Shown: one piece after another, positions 1 to 10,576 of the stretch
Position numbering within the stretch: position 1 is the first letter of the stretch
Layout of the letters: every line of letters starts with the position of its first letter
DNA from: Thinopyrum elongatum
Lineage: Eukaryota; Streptophyta; Magnoliopsida; Poales; Poaceae
Length of the DNA stretch: 64,000 nucleotides
Reading direction: 5' to 3'
NCBI GenBank assembly: GCA_011799875.1
Contig: CM022297.1
Location: 542,026,220 to 542,090,219, forward strand
The notes under the pieces: model-generated
Told to the model about the DNA's origin: nothing
Seen by the model: the letters and a program-made list of their open reading frames with translations, nothing else
Database searches by the model: none
Made by a program: the position numbers and the translations under genes

Positions 1-93
1 GTAAAGAGTTACGTCGATGCAAGCTTTAACACCGATCTGGATGACTCTGAGTCTCAATCTGGATACATATTGAAAGTGGGAGCAATTAGCTAG
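1..93 (+). pseudogene. copia pol C-terminus (RNase H) remnant
   Basis: Frame 1 reads a copia RNase H segment containing YVDASF and DDSESQSGYI, then meets TAG at 91-93, where the family normally has tryptophan (VSW). Frame-compatible codons continue past it (SSSMQSIV), then a segment resembling the pol end (HTDLNVADPLTKLL) near 140-180. The usual stretch between VSW and the C-terminus is mostly absent, so this is a deletion derivative. The minus-strand copy at 55014 breaks at the same place. Confidence 0.75.
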
Positions 94-225
94 AGTAGCT
101 CCATGCAGAGCATTGTAGACATAGAAATTTGCAAAATACATACAGATCTGAATGTGGCAGACCCGTTGACTAAACTTCTCTCACAAGCAAAACATGATCA
201 CACCTTAGTACTCTTTGGGTGTTAA

Positions 226-357
226 TCACATGGCGATGTGAACTAGATTATTAACTCTAGTAAACCCTTTTGGATGTTGGTCACATGGCGATGTGAACTA
301 TGGGTGTTAATCACATGGTGATGTGAACTATTGGTGTTAAATCACATGGCGATGTGA
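226..357 (+). repeat. four copies of a 16-nt palindromic motif before the LTR
   Basis: TCACATGGCGATGTGA, or a one-base variant, occurs at 226, 281, 311 and 342. Each copy is an inverted repeat (TCACAT / ATGTGA) around a 4-nt loop. The block lies between the pol end and the polypurine tract. The opposite-strand copia copy carries the same four motifs at 54751-54880, so it belongs to the element. Confidence 0.8.
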
Positions 358-396
358 ACTAGATTATTGACTCTAGTGCAAGTGGAAGTGGGAGAC

Positions 397-2136
397 TGAA
401 GGAAATATGCCCTAGAGGCAATAATAAAGTTGTTATTTATATTTCCTTATATCATGATAAATGTTTATTATTCATGCTGGACTTGTATTAACCGAAAACT
501 TGATACATGTGTGAATACATAGACAAAACAAAGTGTCCCTAGTATGCCTCTACTTGACTAGCTCGTTAATCAAAGATGGTTAAGTTTCCTGACCATAGAC
601 ATGTGTTGTCATTTGATGAACGGGATCACATCATTAGGAGAATGATGTGATGGACAAGACCCATCCGTTAGCTTAGCATAATGATCGTTAAGTTTTATTG
701 CTGAAGCTTTCTTCATGACTTATACACATTCCTCTGACTATGAGATTATGTAACTCCCGAATACTGGAGGAACACCTTGTGTGCTATCAAACGTCACAAC
801 GTAACTGGGTGATTATAAAGATGCTCTACAGGTGTCTCCGAAGGTGTTTGTTGGGTTGCATAGATCGAGATTAGGATTTGTCACTCCGAGTTTCGGAGAG
901 GTATCTCTGGGCCCTCTCGGTAATGCACATCATATGAAGCCTTGCAAGCAATGTGACTAATGAGTTAGTTACGGGATGATGCACTACAAAACAAGTAAAG
1001 AGACTTGCCGGTAACGAGATTGAACTAGGTATGATGATACCGACGATCGAATCTCGGGCAAGTATCATACCGATGACAAAGGGAATAACGTATGTTGTTA
1101 TGCGGTTTGACCGATAAAGATCTTCGTAGAATATGAAGGAGCCAATATGAGCATCCAGGTTCCGCTATTGGTTATTGACCGGAGATGTGTCTCGGTCATG
1201 TCTACATAGTTCTCGAACCCGTAGGGTCCGCACGCTTAACGTTCGATGACGATTTGTATTATGAGTTTATGTGATTTGATGATCGAAGGTTGTTCGGAGT
1301 CCCGGATGAGATCACGGACATGACGAGGAGTCTCGAAATGGTCGAGACATAAAGATTGATATATTGGACCATGTTATTCGGACACCGGAAGTGTTCCGGA
1401 TGGTTTCGGGTAAAAACGGAGTGCCGGAGGGGTTACCGGAACCCACCGGGGAAGTAATGGGCCTTAGTGGGCCTTAGGGGAGAGAGAGGGCAGCAGCCAG
1501 GAGGTGGCGCGCCTCCCCCCCCAAGGGGAGTCCGAATAGGACTAGGGGAAGTGGGCGCGGCCCCTCTTTCCCTCTCCCTCTCCCTCTCCCTCCTTCTTCC
1601 CCCTTCCCTCTTGGTGGAATCCTACTAGGACTTGGGAGTCCTAGTAGGACTCCCCACCTTGGGCGCGCCCCCTAGGGCCGGCCGGCCTCCTCCCTCCCTC
1701 CTTTATATAAGGGGAGGGGAGCACCCCAATGACACACAAGTTGATCTTTTAGCCGTGTGCGGTGCCCCCCTCCACAGTTACACACCTCGGTCATATCGTC
1801 GTAGTGCTTAGGTGAAGCCCTGCGCCGGTAACTTCATCATCACTGTTGCCACACCGTCGTGCTGACGGAACTCTCCCTCGACCTCAACTGGATCAAGAGT
1901 TCATGGGACGTCATCGAGCTGAACGTGTGCTGAACACGGAGGTGCCGTACGTTCGGTACTTGGATCGGTCGGATCGTGAAGACGTTCGACTACATCAACC
2001 GCGTTACTAAACGCTTCCGCTTTCGGTCTATGAGGGTACGTAGACACACTCTCCCCTCTCGTTGCTATGCATCTCCTAGATAGATCTTGCGTGATCGTAG
2101 GAATTTTTTTGAAATTGCATGCTACGTTTCCCAACA
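397..2136 (+). repeat. copia 3' LTR
   Basis: The LTR begins TGAAGGAAAT directly after the purine tract ending GGGAGAC and ends CCCAACA, giving TG...CA termini over about 1740 bp. It matches, inverted, the LTR at 53046-54717. The five bases after it (GTTCT, 2137-2141) would be the target duplication, but the 5' side is outside the window. Confidence 0.88.
1702..1711 (+). promoter_or_regulatory. TATA box of the copia LTR
   Basis: TTTATATAAG lies in the GC-rich middle of the LTR, about 430 bp before its end, followed by a GGGGAGGGGAG stretch. This is the expected position of the U3/R promoter in this LTR type. The assignment rests on motif and position only. Confidence 0.6.
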
Positions 2137-2169
2137 GTTCTCTTCACCCCTGATGTTTCCCCGGCCCAT
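2137..2169. mobile_element. CACTA element fragment between two nested insertions
   Basis: This short stretch lies between the copia 3' LTR and the solo gypsy LTR. Its last five bases (CCCAT) are the target duplication of that solo LTR and continue at 3691, so it is part of the sequence both elements landed in. I assign that host to the CACTA element ending at 12222 by continuity only. Confidence 0.5.
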
Positions 2170-3690
2170 TGATGACCCACAAGTATAGGGGATCAATCGT
2201 AGTCCTTTCGATAAGTAAGAGTGTCGAACCCAACGAGGAGCAGAAGGAAATGACAAGTGGTTTTCGGTAAGGTAATTTCTGCAAGCACTGAAATAAGCGG
2301 TAACAGATAGTTTGATAGCAAGATATTTCGTAACGAGTAACAAGTAATAGTAGTAACCAAAGTGCAGCAAGGTGGCCCAATCCTTTTTATAGCAAAGGAC
2401 AAGCCAGAACGGTTTCTTATAATATATAAAACGCTCTTGAGGACACACGGGAATTTCGTCTAGTCACTTTCATCATGTTTGTTTGATTCGCGTTCGCTAC
2501 TTTGATAATTTGATATGTGGGTGGACCGGTGCTTGGGTGCTATTCTTACTTGACCAAACCTCCCACTTATGATTAACCCCTCTCGCAAGCATCCGCAACT
2601 ACGAAAGAAGAATTAAGATAAATCTAACCATAGCATTAAACATATGGATTCAAATCAGCCCCTTACGGAATAGCGCATAAACTAGGGTTTAAGATTTTAT
2701 CACTCTAGCAACCCATCATCTATTTACTACTCCACAATGCATTCCCTTAGGCCCAAAGATGATGAAGTGTCATGTAGTCGACGTTCACATAACACCACTA
2801 AGGGAATCAACAACATACATATCATCAAAATATCGAACGAATACCAAATTCACATGATTCCTTATGACAAGACTTCTCCCATGTTCTCAAGAGCAAAAGT
2901 AACTACTCACAAATCATCATCATGCTCATGATCAGAGAGGTATTAAATAGCATATTGGATCTGAACATATAATCTTCCACCAAGTAAACCAACTAGCATC
3001 AACTACAAGATGTAATCAACACTACTAGCAACCCACAGGTACCAATCTGAGGTTTGAGACAAAGATTGAATCCAAGAGATGAACTAGGGTTATGAGATGA
3101 GATGGTGCTGTTGAAGATGATGATGAAGATTGGTCCTCCCACGATGAGAGGGTTGTTGGTGATGACGAAGGCTTTGATTTCCCCCTCCCGGAGAGAAGTG
3201 CCTCCGGCAGATTTGCTCCACCGGAGAGCAAAAGTGCTCCTGCTCAAGTTTCCCCTCCTGGCGGCGGCGCCTCATCCCGAAAGTCCTCCTCTTATTTTTT
3301 CTAGGGTAAAACCCCTTATATACCAAAAGATGGGGGCCAGAAGTGGACCAGGGGCCCCACACAGCATCAGGGCGCGCCTGGGGGGGGGGTGGCGCGCCCA
3401 GTTGCTGTGTGGGTACCTGGCGGCTCCCCTCTGGTACATTTTTCTTCCAATATTTTTTATATATCCCAAAATAAATCTCCAAAAAATTTCAGCTCATTTG
3501 TAGATGTGCAGAATAAGTATCTTGACATAGCTTTTTCAGGTCCAGAATTCCAGCTGCCGGCACTCCCCCACTTTGTGTGAATCTTGCATATTAAGAGAGA
3601 AAAGGTATTAGAATTACTCCACAAAGTGTTATATTGATCAAAAACATTATAAATAACAGTAGTAAAACATGATGCAAAATGGACGTATCA
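2170..3690 (-). mobile_element. solo LTR of an Athila-like gypsy element with perfect TSD
   Basis: Read on the minus strand, the sequence starts TGATACGTCCATTTTGCATC and ends ACTTGTGGGTCATCA, the ends of a common Triticeae gypsy LTR (Sabrina/Fatima type by recognition). It is 1521 bp, has no internal region attached, and is flanked on both sides by CCCAT (2165-2169 and 3691-3695). This is the signature of intra-element LTR-LTR recombination. The short ORFs inside it are not genes. Confidence 0.9.
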
Positions 3691-4150
3691 CCCATTCAGG
3701 CGCAACCTGGAGGATGGAGCCATGGGTACCCAATACTTCCTTGTACCAAAATGAAAGTTGTAGATCTCGAAAGGTTATAAAACTTTATAGTTGATAACTT
3801 TTTCATTTGAATTTGTTTAGGGTTCCAAATACTCATTTCAAAATCAGATGAACATAAAATGGCTAGGACGAAAATCTCATATGGACACAAATAACTTACA
3901 GCTGGACTGGTTATCTGCTGAAGACGCGAAGCAGGATGTCAAGGGTTCGAGCGTCGGTGGCCGCGAAGCGCGCGTTTTTCGCGCGAAAAATCTTGCGACT
4001 TGTGACTTGCGATGCGCGACCGTGTGGCTATCCAGTGAGGCTTCTTCCGGTATTAGTAAAAAAATCCCTATTTTTTCAATGCAATTTTTTGGCTTTCCTG
4101 GAAATGCACATAACTGTCGGTTCACATCATTGTCGGTTTATAAAAACCAG
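3691..4150. mobile_element. CACTA element internal and subterminal segment
   Basis: This holds the host sequence between the solo LTR and the gypsy element. It includes a stretch near 3745-3840 of a kind common in Triticeae CACTA elements, and ends with CTGTCGGTTC / TGTCGGTTTA motifs that resemble the CTGCCGGTTC and CGACAGTG repeats at 12113-12222. No coding capacity is seen. A Cys-poor 104-codon ORF here has no recognisable domain. Confidence 0.6.
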
Positions 4151-5719
4151 TGCTACTTGTAAACTGCGTTGGATTTTTATCCCCGAAGAGGAGAGGTTGA
4201 TGCAGCACAGTAGAGTAAGTATTTCCCTCAGTTAAGAAACCAGGGTTATCAATCCAGTAGAAAAACCAAGCAACACCACGTAAACAGCACCTACATACAA
4301 AACACAAACCTTTGCACCCAACGCAAACGAGAGGTTGTCAATCTCTCGGCGGTCAAGTAACGAGATTAAACGGTATATGATAGATTGATAGATTGATAAA
4401 TAAATAAAAGATAAAAAAGTGCAGCAAGTATTTTTGGTATTTTTGTATAAGTAAACGAGATAGATCTTATAATAAAAGTAGACCCGGGGGCCGTAGGATT
4501 CACTAGTGGCATCTCTCTCAAGAAAATAGCATACGGTGGGTAAACAAATTACTGTTGAGCAATTGATAGAAGAGCAAATAATTATGACGCTATCCAAGGC
4601 AATGATCATGATATAGGCATCACATCAAAATCAAGTAGACCGACTCCTGCCTGCATCTACTACTATTACTTCACACATCAACCGCTATCCAGCATGCATC
4701 TAGTGTATTAAGTCCATAAGAACGAAGTAATGCATTAAGAACGATGACATGATGTAGTCAAGACAAAAGCATATAAGAATTCATCCCAACTTGTTATCCT
4801 TAATGGCAACAACACAAGCTTATCAACTCCCCTTCTGTCACTAGGACTGAACACCGCAAGATCGAACCCATTACCGAGCACCTCTTCCCATTGCAAGAAG
4901 ATCTAATCTAGTTGGCCAAACCAAACCAAAACTTCAGAGAAGAAATACAAGGCTATACTAAATCATGCATAAAAGAGATCAGCAAGGAACTCAAGTAAAA
5001 CAATGATAGATCTGATCATAAACTCACAATTCATCGGATCTCAACAAACACACCGCACAAAGTCATTACATCGGATGGATCTCCATGAAGATCATGGAGA
5101 CCATTGTATTGAGATACAAAGAGAGAGAGCCATCTAGCTACTACCTACGGACCCGTAGGTCTGTGGTGAACTACTCACGCATCATCCGAGAGGCGGCAAG
5201 GATGATGTAGAGCCCCTCCGTGATGAGTTCCCCCTCCGGCGGAGTACCGGAAAAGGCCTCCAGATGGGATCTGGCGAGAACAGAGGCTTGCGGCGGCGGA
5301 AAAAGTATTTCGTGGACTTCCCCTAGGGTTTTGGAATATTTGGGAATTTATAAAGCTAGAGTTATGTCAGTTGGAGCAGGGAGGGGCCCACACAACACCT
5401 GGGCGCGCTCCCCCTGGGGCACGCCCTGGTGTTGTGTGGGACGCTCTAGCATTATCTTCCGTAGCCTCCAAGTTCCAGGTGATCCTTATCTTCAATAAAA
5501 AATCCTCAAAAAGTTTCGGGACGATTTGATCTTATCTGATATTGATTTCCTGCGAAACAAAAACAGGGCAGAAAACAGGAACTGGCACTTGGCACTAGGT
5601 TAATAGGTTAGTCCCCAAAAATGATATAAAAAGGTATAAAATGATAATAAAAACATCCAAGAATAATAATATCATAGCATGGAACAAGCAAAAATAATAG
5701 ATACGTTGGAGACGTATCA
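4151..5719 (-). repeat. 3' LTR of the gag-only gypsy element
   Basis: On the minus strand it begins TGATACGTCTCCAACGTATC and ends TTTACAAGTAGCA (1569 bp). It aligns end to end with 10577-12112. The other copy lacks 28 bases just inside its U3 end and has a shorter GATTGATA run. Confidence 0.9.
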
Positions 5720-5734
5720 GCATCCCCAAGCTTA
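5720..5734 (-). promoter_or_regulatory. polypurine tract next to the 3' LTR
   Basis: The minus strand reads TAAGCTTGGGGATGC immediately before the 3' LTR start, the position where plus-strand DNA synthesis is primed. The same 15-mer recurs inside the element at 7529-7543, with a near copy at 7585-7600. Confidence 0.75.
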
Positions 5735-8251
5735 ACTCCTACTCATCCTCGAGTAGGAAAGTCATAAAACATATTTTTGATTGTGGAATGCTACCCAACA
5801 TACTTCAAGTCATTTTCATAGCATAGACATGAGGACTTAGATGATTCAAAGCAATAGTCTATATTTGACATGAAGACATAGATACTCAAGTGATGCTAAC
5901 AAGCAACCATGCCTTTCAGAATAACAATGCTAAAGTAAATTATCCCTAGCCCATTATGCTCAATCATTGATCCATTCATGATGCACACTCGAATATCAAT
6001 CATACTCCATGCACACACATGACCACATGACCCCCTAGTTGGTGCTTTTAAAGAGAAGGATGAGACTCAACATAAAAATAAATAGAAAGGCCCTTTGTAG
6101 AGGGAAGCATTGATTTACAGAGGTGCCAGAGCTCAAGTTTTAAAAGAGATGAAAAATTTATTTTGGGAGGCATGCTTTTCTTGTCAACGAGAACGACTTA
6201 AGGTTCCCAACACTTTCCACATTGGATACATCATAGGCGGTTCCCAAACAGAAAATAAATAATTTTTTATATCTCTATTCCCCCATCGTTTCAGTTTCAT
6301 CAAGACTTTGGTCTTTCAACTGTCACATCCAAGAGAATGAAACTTTTTGTTTCCACCATTACTTTTCACAATCCATGGCTAGCCGTATTCACGGGTGCCT
6401 TCCATACCATCACATTTCATTTATTTTTGGGACTGGGCATCCCTTATTACCGCCACACTCTCGTGCAATGACAAGTGAATAAACACTCATCGTGAGAATA
6501 ACATATCCAACATGAAAATCATTGGGCACCCCTCACCGCTTCATGAGCGATACGGGCACACAAAAGAGAAAATAATTTTGAAATTTTTTAGAGATGGCAC
6601 ATGCAAATTTACTTAGGAGGGCGTTGAAATACCGTATATAGGTAGGTGTGGTGGACACAAATGGCAAAAACAAGGTTTAAGGGTAATGGATGCACAAGCA
6701 GTATTCCCGCTTAGTACAAGATGAAGGCTAGCATAAAGACTGAGAAGCGCCCAACTAGAAAATCATGATGATGCACATGCATACATAAAACATAACCAAC
6801 ACCGAACAATACACCACAAGTAGGATATAACTTCATTGCATAACTATTGACTTTATGTGCTTGCATAGGGAATCATAAAACTTAACATCAATATTCATAT
6901 TGGAGCATAATTGACTCACCAACATAACTCACATATCATCATCCACATATCTCAAAACTATTACAAAGAATCAAGTTTTTCATGTCCCATAAAATTTTTG
7001 TATGCTAGTTTTCATTATTCTACTTGGATATTCATCACATAGGGACCAAACATCATATCTTGTACCAATTACCAAGACTATTTTCACACTCTCAAAAAGA
7101 TATAAGTGAAGCAAGAGAGTAAATTTCTTCAAAATTTTCTAGCATTCTCAAAAAGATATAAGTGAAGCAAGAGAACAAGTTTCTTCAAAACATATAGCAT
7201 TCTCAAAAATATATAAGTGAAGCATGAGAACAAGTTTCTTCAAAAAACATTCGCACCACCGTGCTCAAAAAGATATAAGTGAAGCACTAGAGCAACCGCC
7301 TAGCTTAACAAATTTAAGTGAAGCACAAGAAGCAATTCTAACAAATTATGATGACGTGAGGCCATCTCAAGCAAATGTGTTCAGAGGTGATGATTGTGAC
7401 AAACTAAAAAGCAAAGACTCATATCATACAAGACGCTCCAAGCAAAACACATATCATGTGACGAATAAAAATATAGCCTCGAGTGTGTTACCGATGGTCG
7501 TTAGAAGAAAGAGGGGATGCCTTCCGGGGCATCCCCAAGCTTAGACGCTTGAGTCTCCTTAGATATTACCTTGGGGTGCCTTGGGCATCCCCAAGCTTTA
7601 GTTTTTGCATCTCTTCATTCCTTCATCCATCGTTGTCACACCCAAAACTTGAAAACTTCAATCACACAAAACTCAACAAAACCTTCGTGAGATCCGTTAG
7701 TATAACCAAACAAATCACTACTATAAGTACTGTTGCGAACCCATTCAAATTTTATTTAGCATTATAGGTACTGTGTTCTCACTTTCCCATGGCTTGCACC
7801 CCCTGATACAACCCATAGTTTCATAAAAACAAGCAAACAATGCATCAAAAACAGAATCTGTCAAAAACAGAACAGTCTGTAGCAAACTGTCGAAAAGCCA
7901 TATTGCTGTAAATCCAAAAATTCTAAAAAATTAAGACTTCATGGAAAATTTGTATATCAATCTTCTGTAAAAAATGTAGACACGTTTGACACTCTGATGA
8001 ATTTATAAAATTCCTGGACTGGGCGTCAAAGTTTCTGTTTCTCACAGAATTGCATTCACAAGCATCCACATCATCCCAAAGGTCTTATTTGGCACAAAAA
8101 CTAATTAAAATATATAAAACCAACTCAAAACAGAAGCAAATAAAGGAAAATCAAAAGAACAGAAACAAAAAGTGAAAAAAAAAATATTCGTTGGGTTGCC
8201 TCCCAACAAGCGCTATCGTTTTACGCCCTTAGCTAGGCATAAAGCAAAACC
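5735..8251 (-). other. non-coding internal region of the gag-only gypsy element
   Basis: About 2.5 kb lies between the protease stop and the 3' polypurine tract, where pol would be expected. No ORF with a recognisable domain is present on either strand. It is AT-rich with short tandem repeats (7091-7290) and two internal polypurine-like motifs. Confidence 0.75.
7091..7290 (-). repeat. four-copy ~55-60 bp tandem repeat in the gypsy internal region
   Basis: The motif CTCAAAAAGATATAAGTGAA starts at 7091, 7147, 7202 (one base changed) and 7264, each followed by GCA(A/T/C)-type and TTTCTTCAAAA segments. The spacing (56, 55, 62) marks an imperfect tandem array. Confidence 0.8.
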
Positions 8252-10339
8252 TCAAGTATTGTCATCCTTGGATTTTACTCCATAGGTAGCCCTCATAATA
8301 GATTCATAGGGTGGTTTAATCTTGGTTTTTGGGAAGTGTTCCATGCCTTTTTTCAAAGGAAACTGAAACTTTATATTTCCCTCTTTCATATCAATCATCG
8401 CACCAATAGTGCGTAAAAACGGTCTACCAAGAATCAAAGGGCAAGACGGATTGCAATCGATATCAAGAACAACAAAGTCCATGGGTACATAGTTCCTATT
8501 TTCAACAATAAGAACATCATTGATCCTCCCCAATGGCTTTTTAATAGTAGAATCCGGCAAGTGCAAATTAAGAGAACACTCATCCAAATTGGAAAAACCA
8601 AGAACATCACAAAGAGATTTTGGAATAGTAGAAACACTTGCACCCAAATCACACAAAGCATTGCACTCAAAAATTTTGATCTTAACTTTAATAGTAGGTT
8701 CCCACTCATCATATAATTTTCTAGGAATAGAAATTTCTAACTCAAGTTTTTCTTCCAAAGACTTCATTAAGGCTTCCATAATATGTTTAGTGAAGGCCTT
8801 ATTTTGTTCATAAGCATTTGGTGAGTTCAACAAAGAATCTAATAAAGAAATACACTTAAACAAAGAGCAACTATCATAATTGAAGTCATGGCAATCCAAA
8901 ATAGTGGGTGCATTACTAGCTAAAGTTTTGACTTCTCCAAACCCACTTTCATCATTTTTAGCATCTAGAGTTTCACTCTCTGAATCATGGAGACACCCTC
9001 TATCTAAAGTCGACTCTTCTTCAGTCTCCTTTTCATCAAGATTGACATTACTAAACAAAGAATCAATAGAGGACACACCAATCATCTTAACATGCTCATC
9101 TTTATTGCTACGAAAATTTGTAAGAGAGATTTTTTCAAGTAATTCCCGCTTAGCATTTAACATAGCGGTTCTTTTCTTACTTTCATCAATACAAACATAC
9201 ATAGCCTTAATAGATTCATTAATATCAACTCTCGAAGGCAAATATTTCACCTTGAGATTTTCCACATCGAGAGAAAGCTTATCGACACTTTTAGACAAAT
9301 CATCAATCTTGTTCAACTTCTCTTCTATCGAAGTGTTGAACGTTTTTTGAGCATGGATAAATTCCTTCATACTATTTTCAAAATCAGAGGGCATCCTTTG
9401 GTTATTATGGGAAGAATTACCATAAGGATTGCCAAAAACATTAGAGGAATTTCCAGGATATGGCCTAGGATTAAAATTTCCTCTATAAGCATTATTATTG
9501 AAGTTGCTACGAGAAACAAAATTCACATCAATAGGATCACTATTTTATTCAATCAAAGTAGACAAAGGCAAATCATTGGGATCAATAGAAGCATTTTTAC
9601 TAGAGACCAATTTCACAAGAGCATCAACTTTATCACTCAACGAGCTAATCTCCACAATGGCATTCACCTTTTTGGTTGTAGGTGCCCTTTCGGTATGCCA
9701 TTGGGAGTAGTTAGCCATAATATTGTCAAGCAATTTGGTAGCATCACCCAAAGTAATCTCCATAAAAGTTCCAGCCGCGGCGGAATCCAAAAGATTTCGA
9801 GAAACAAAATTCAAGCCAGCATAATTTTTTTGGATAATCATCCACAAGTTTAAACCATGAGTGGGACAATTTCTCAGCATCAATTTCATTCTCTCCCAAG
9901 ATTGCGCAACATGTTCATGATCAAGTTGCTTAAAGTTCATAATCTGGTTACGGAGAGAGATGATTTTGGCTGGAGGAAAATATTTAGTGATAAAAGCATA
10001 TTTGCATTTGTCCCAAGAATCAATACTATTGCGAGGTAAAGAAGAAAACCAAATTTTTGCACGATCTCGCAAAGAAAATGGAAAAAGTTTCAATTTGACA
10101 ATATTATTGTCCACATCTTTTTTCTTTTGCATGTCACATAACTCAACAAAAGTGTTGAGATGTGATGCCGCGTCCTCATTAGGACTTCCAGAAAATTGAT
10201 CTTTCATAACAAGATTCAATAAAGCGGCATTTATGTCAAAAGACTCCGCACTAGTGGCGGGAGGAGCAATAGGAGTGCTAATAAAATCATCATTATTGGT
10301 ATTGAAAAAATCACACAACTTGGTGTTTTCTTGAGACAT
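8252..10339 (-). pseudogene. gypsy gag-aspartic protease polyprotein with one in-frame stop
   Basis: The start is the ATG at 10339-10337 (MSQENTKLCDFF), not the longer upstream extension, which reads through leader sequence. Residues near 60-200 match the retrotransposon gag fold (WFSSLPRNSI, ITKYFPPAK, ESWERM-like QSWERMKLML). A single TAA at 9547-9545 interrupts the frame, which resumes unchanged (NSDPIDVNFVSRSNF). The C-terminal part carries an Athila-type retropepsin (ALCDLGASVSTIPKSL, then LILGRPFL). No zinc knuckle and no pol follow. The stop predicts loss of the protease unless read through. Confidence 0.85.
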
Positions 10340-10548
10340 GATGTCTACGCAAAAAGAGAGCAAATGAACAAAAGCAAACGGAAAAACGGCGAAGGGAAAG
10401 AGGCAAATAAAAGTGGCAAAAGAAAAGGCAAATATTTTTGTAAATTTTTTAGAAGTGGGGGCGATGAAAACGAGAGGCAAATGACAAATAAAGTAAATGC
10501 AAAGATAAGAGTTGAGAGTGTAGGTACTGGGTAATGTTGATGATGTCT

Positions 10549-10565
10549 CCCCGGCAACGGCGCCA
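10549..10565 (-). promoter_or_regulatory. primer binding site (tRNA-Asp type)
   Basis: The minus strand reads TGGCGCCGTTGCCGGGG, complementary to the 3' end of plant tRNA-Asp including CCA, the primer typical of Athila-like elements. It lies 11 nt inside the 5' LTR, which fixes the element's orientation as minus. Confidence 0.85.
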
Positions 10566-10576
10566 GAAATTCTTCC

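Larger units (their letters stand above)
1..2136 (+). mobile_element. Ty1/copia LTR retrotransposon, 3' part (Angela/WIS/BARE-like)
   Basis: The window opens inside the end of a copia pol gene and runs through a 3' non-coding stretch and a purine-rich tract (about 380-396) into a full 3' LTR that ends at 2136. The 5' part lies outside the window. The same subfamily recurs on the opposite strand at 53046-56244, with the same pol end, four short palindromic repeats and LTR. The LTR family is recognised from its ends (TGAAGGAAATATGCC... and ...TTTCCCAACA). The element is defective, because the RNase H remnant contains an in-frame stop. Confidence 0.9.

Noticed and set aside
2737..3503. ORFs inside the solo LTR
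   Set aside because: LTR sequence with no domain; frames not conserved in comparable LTRs here.
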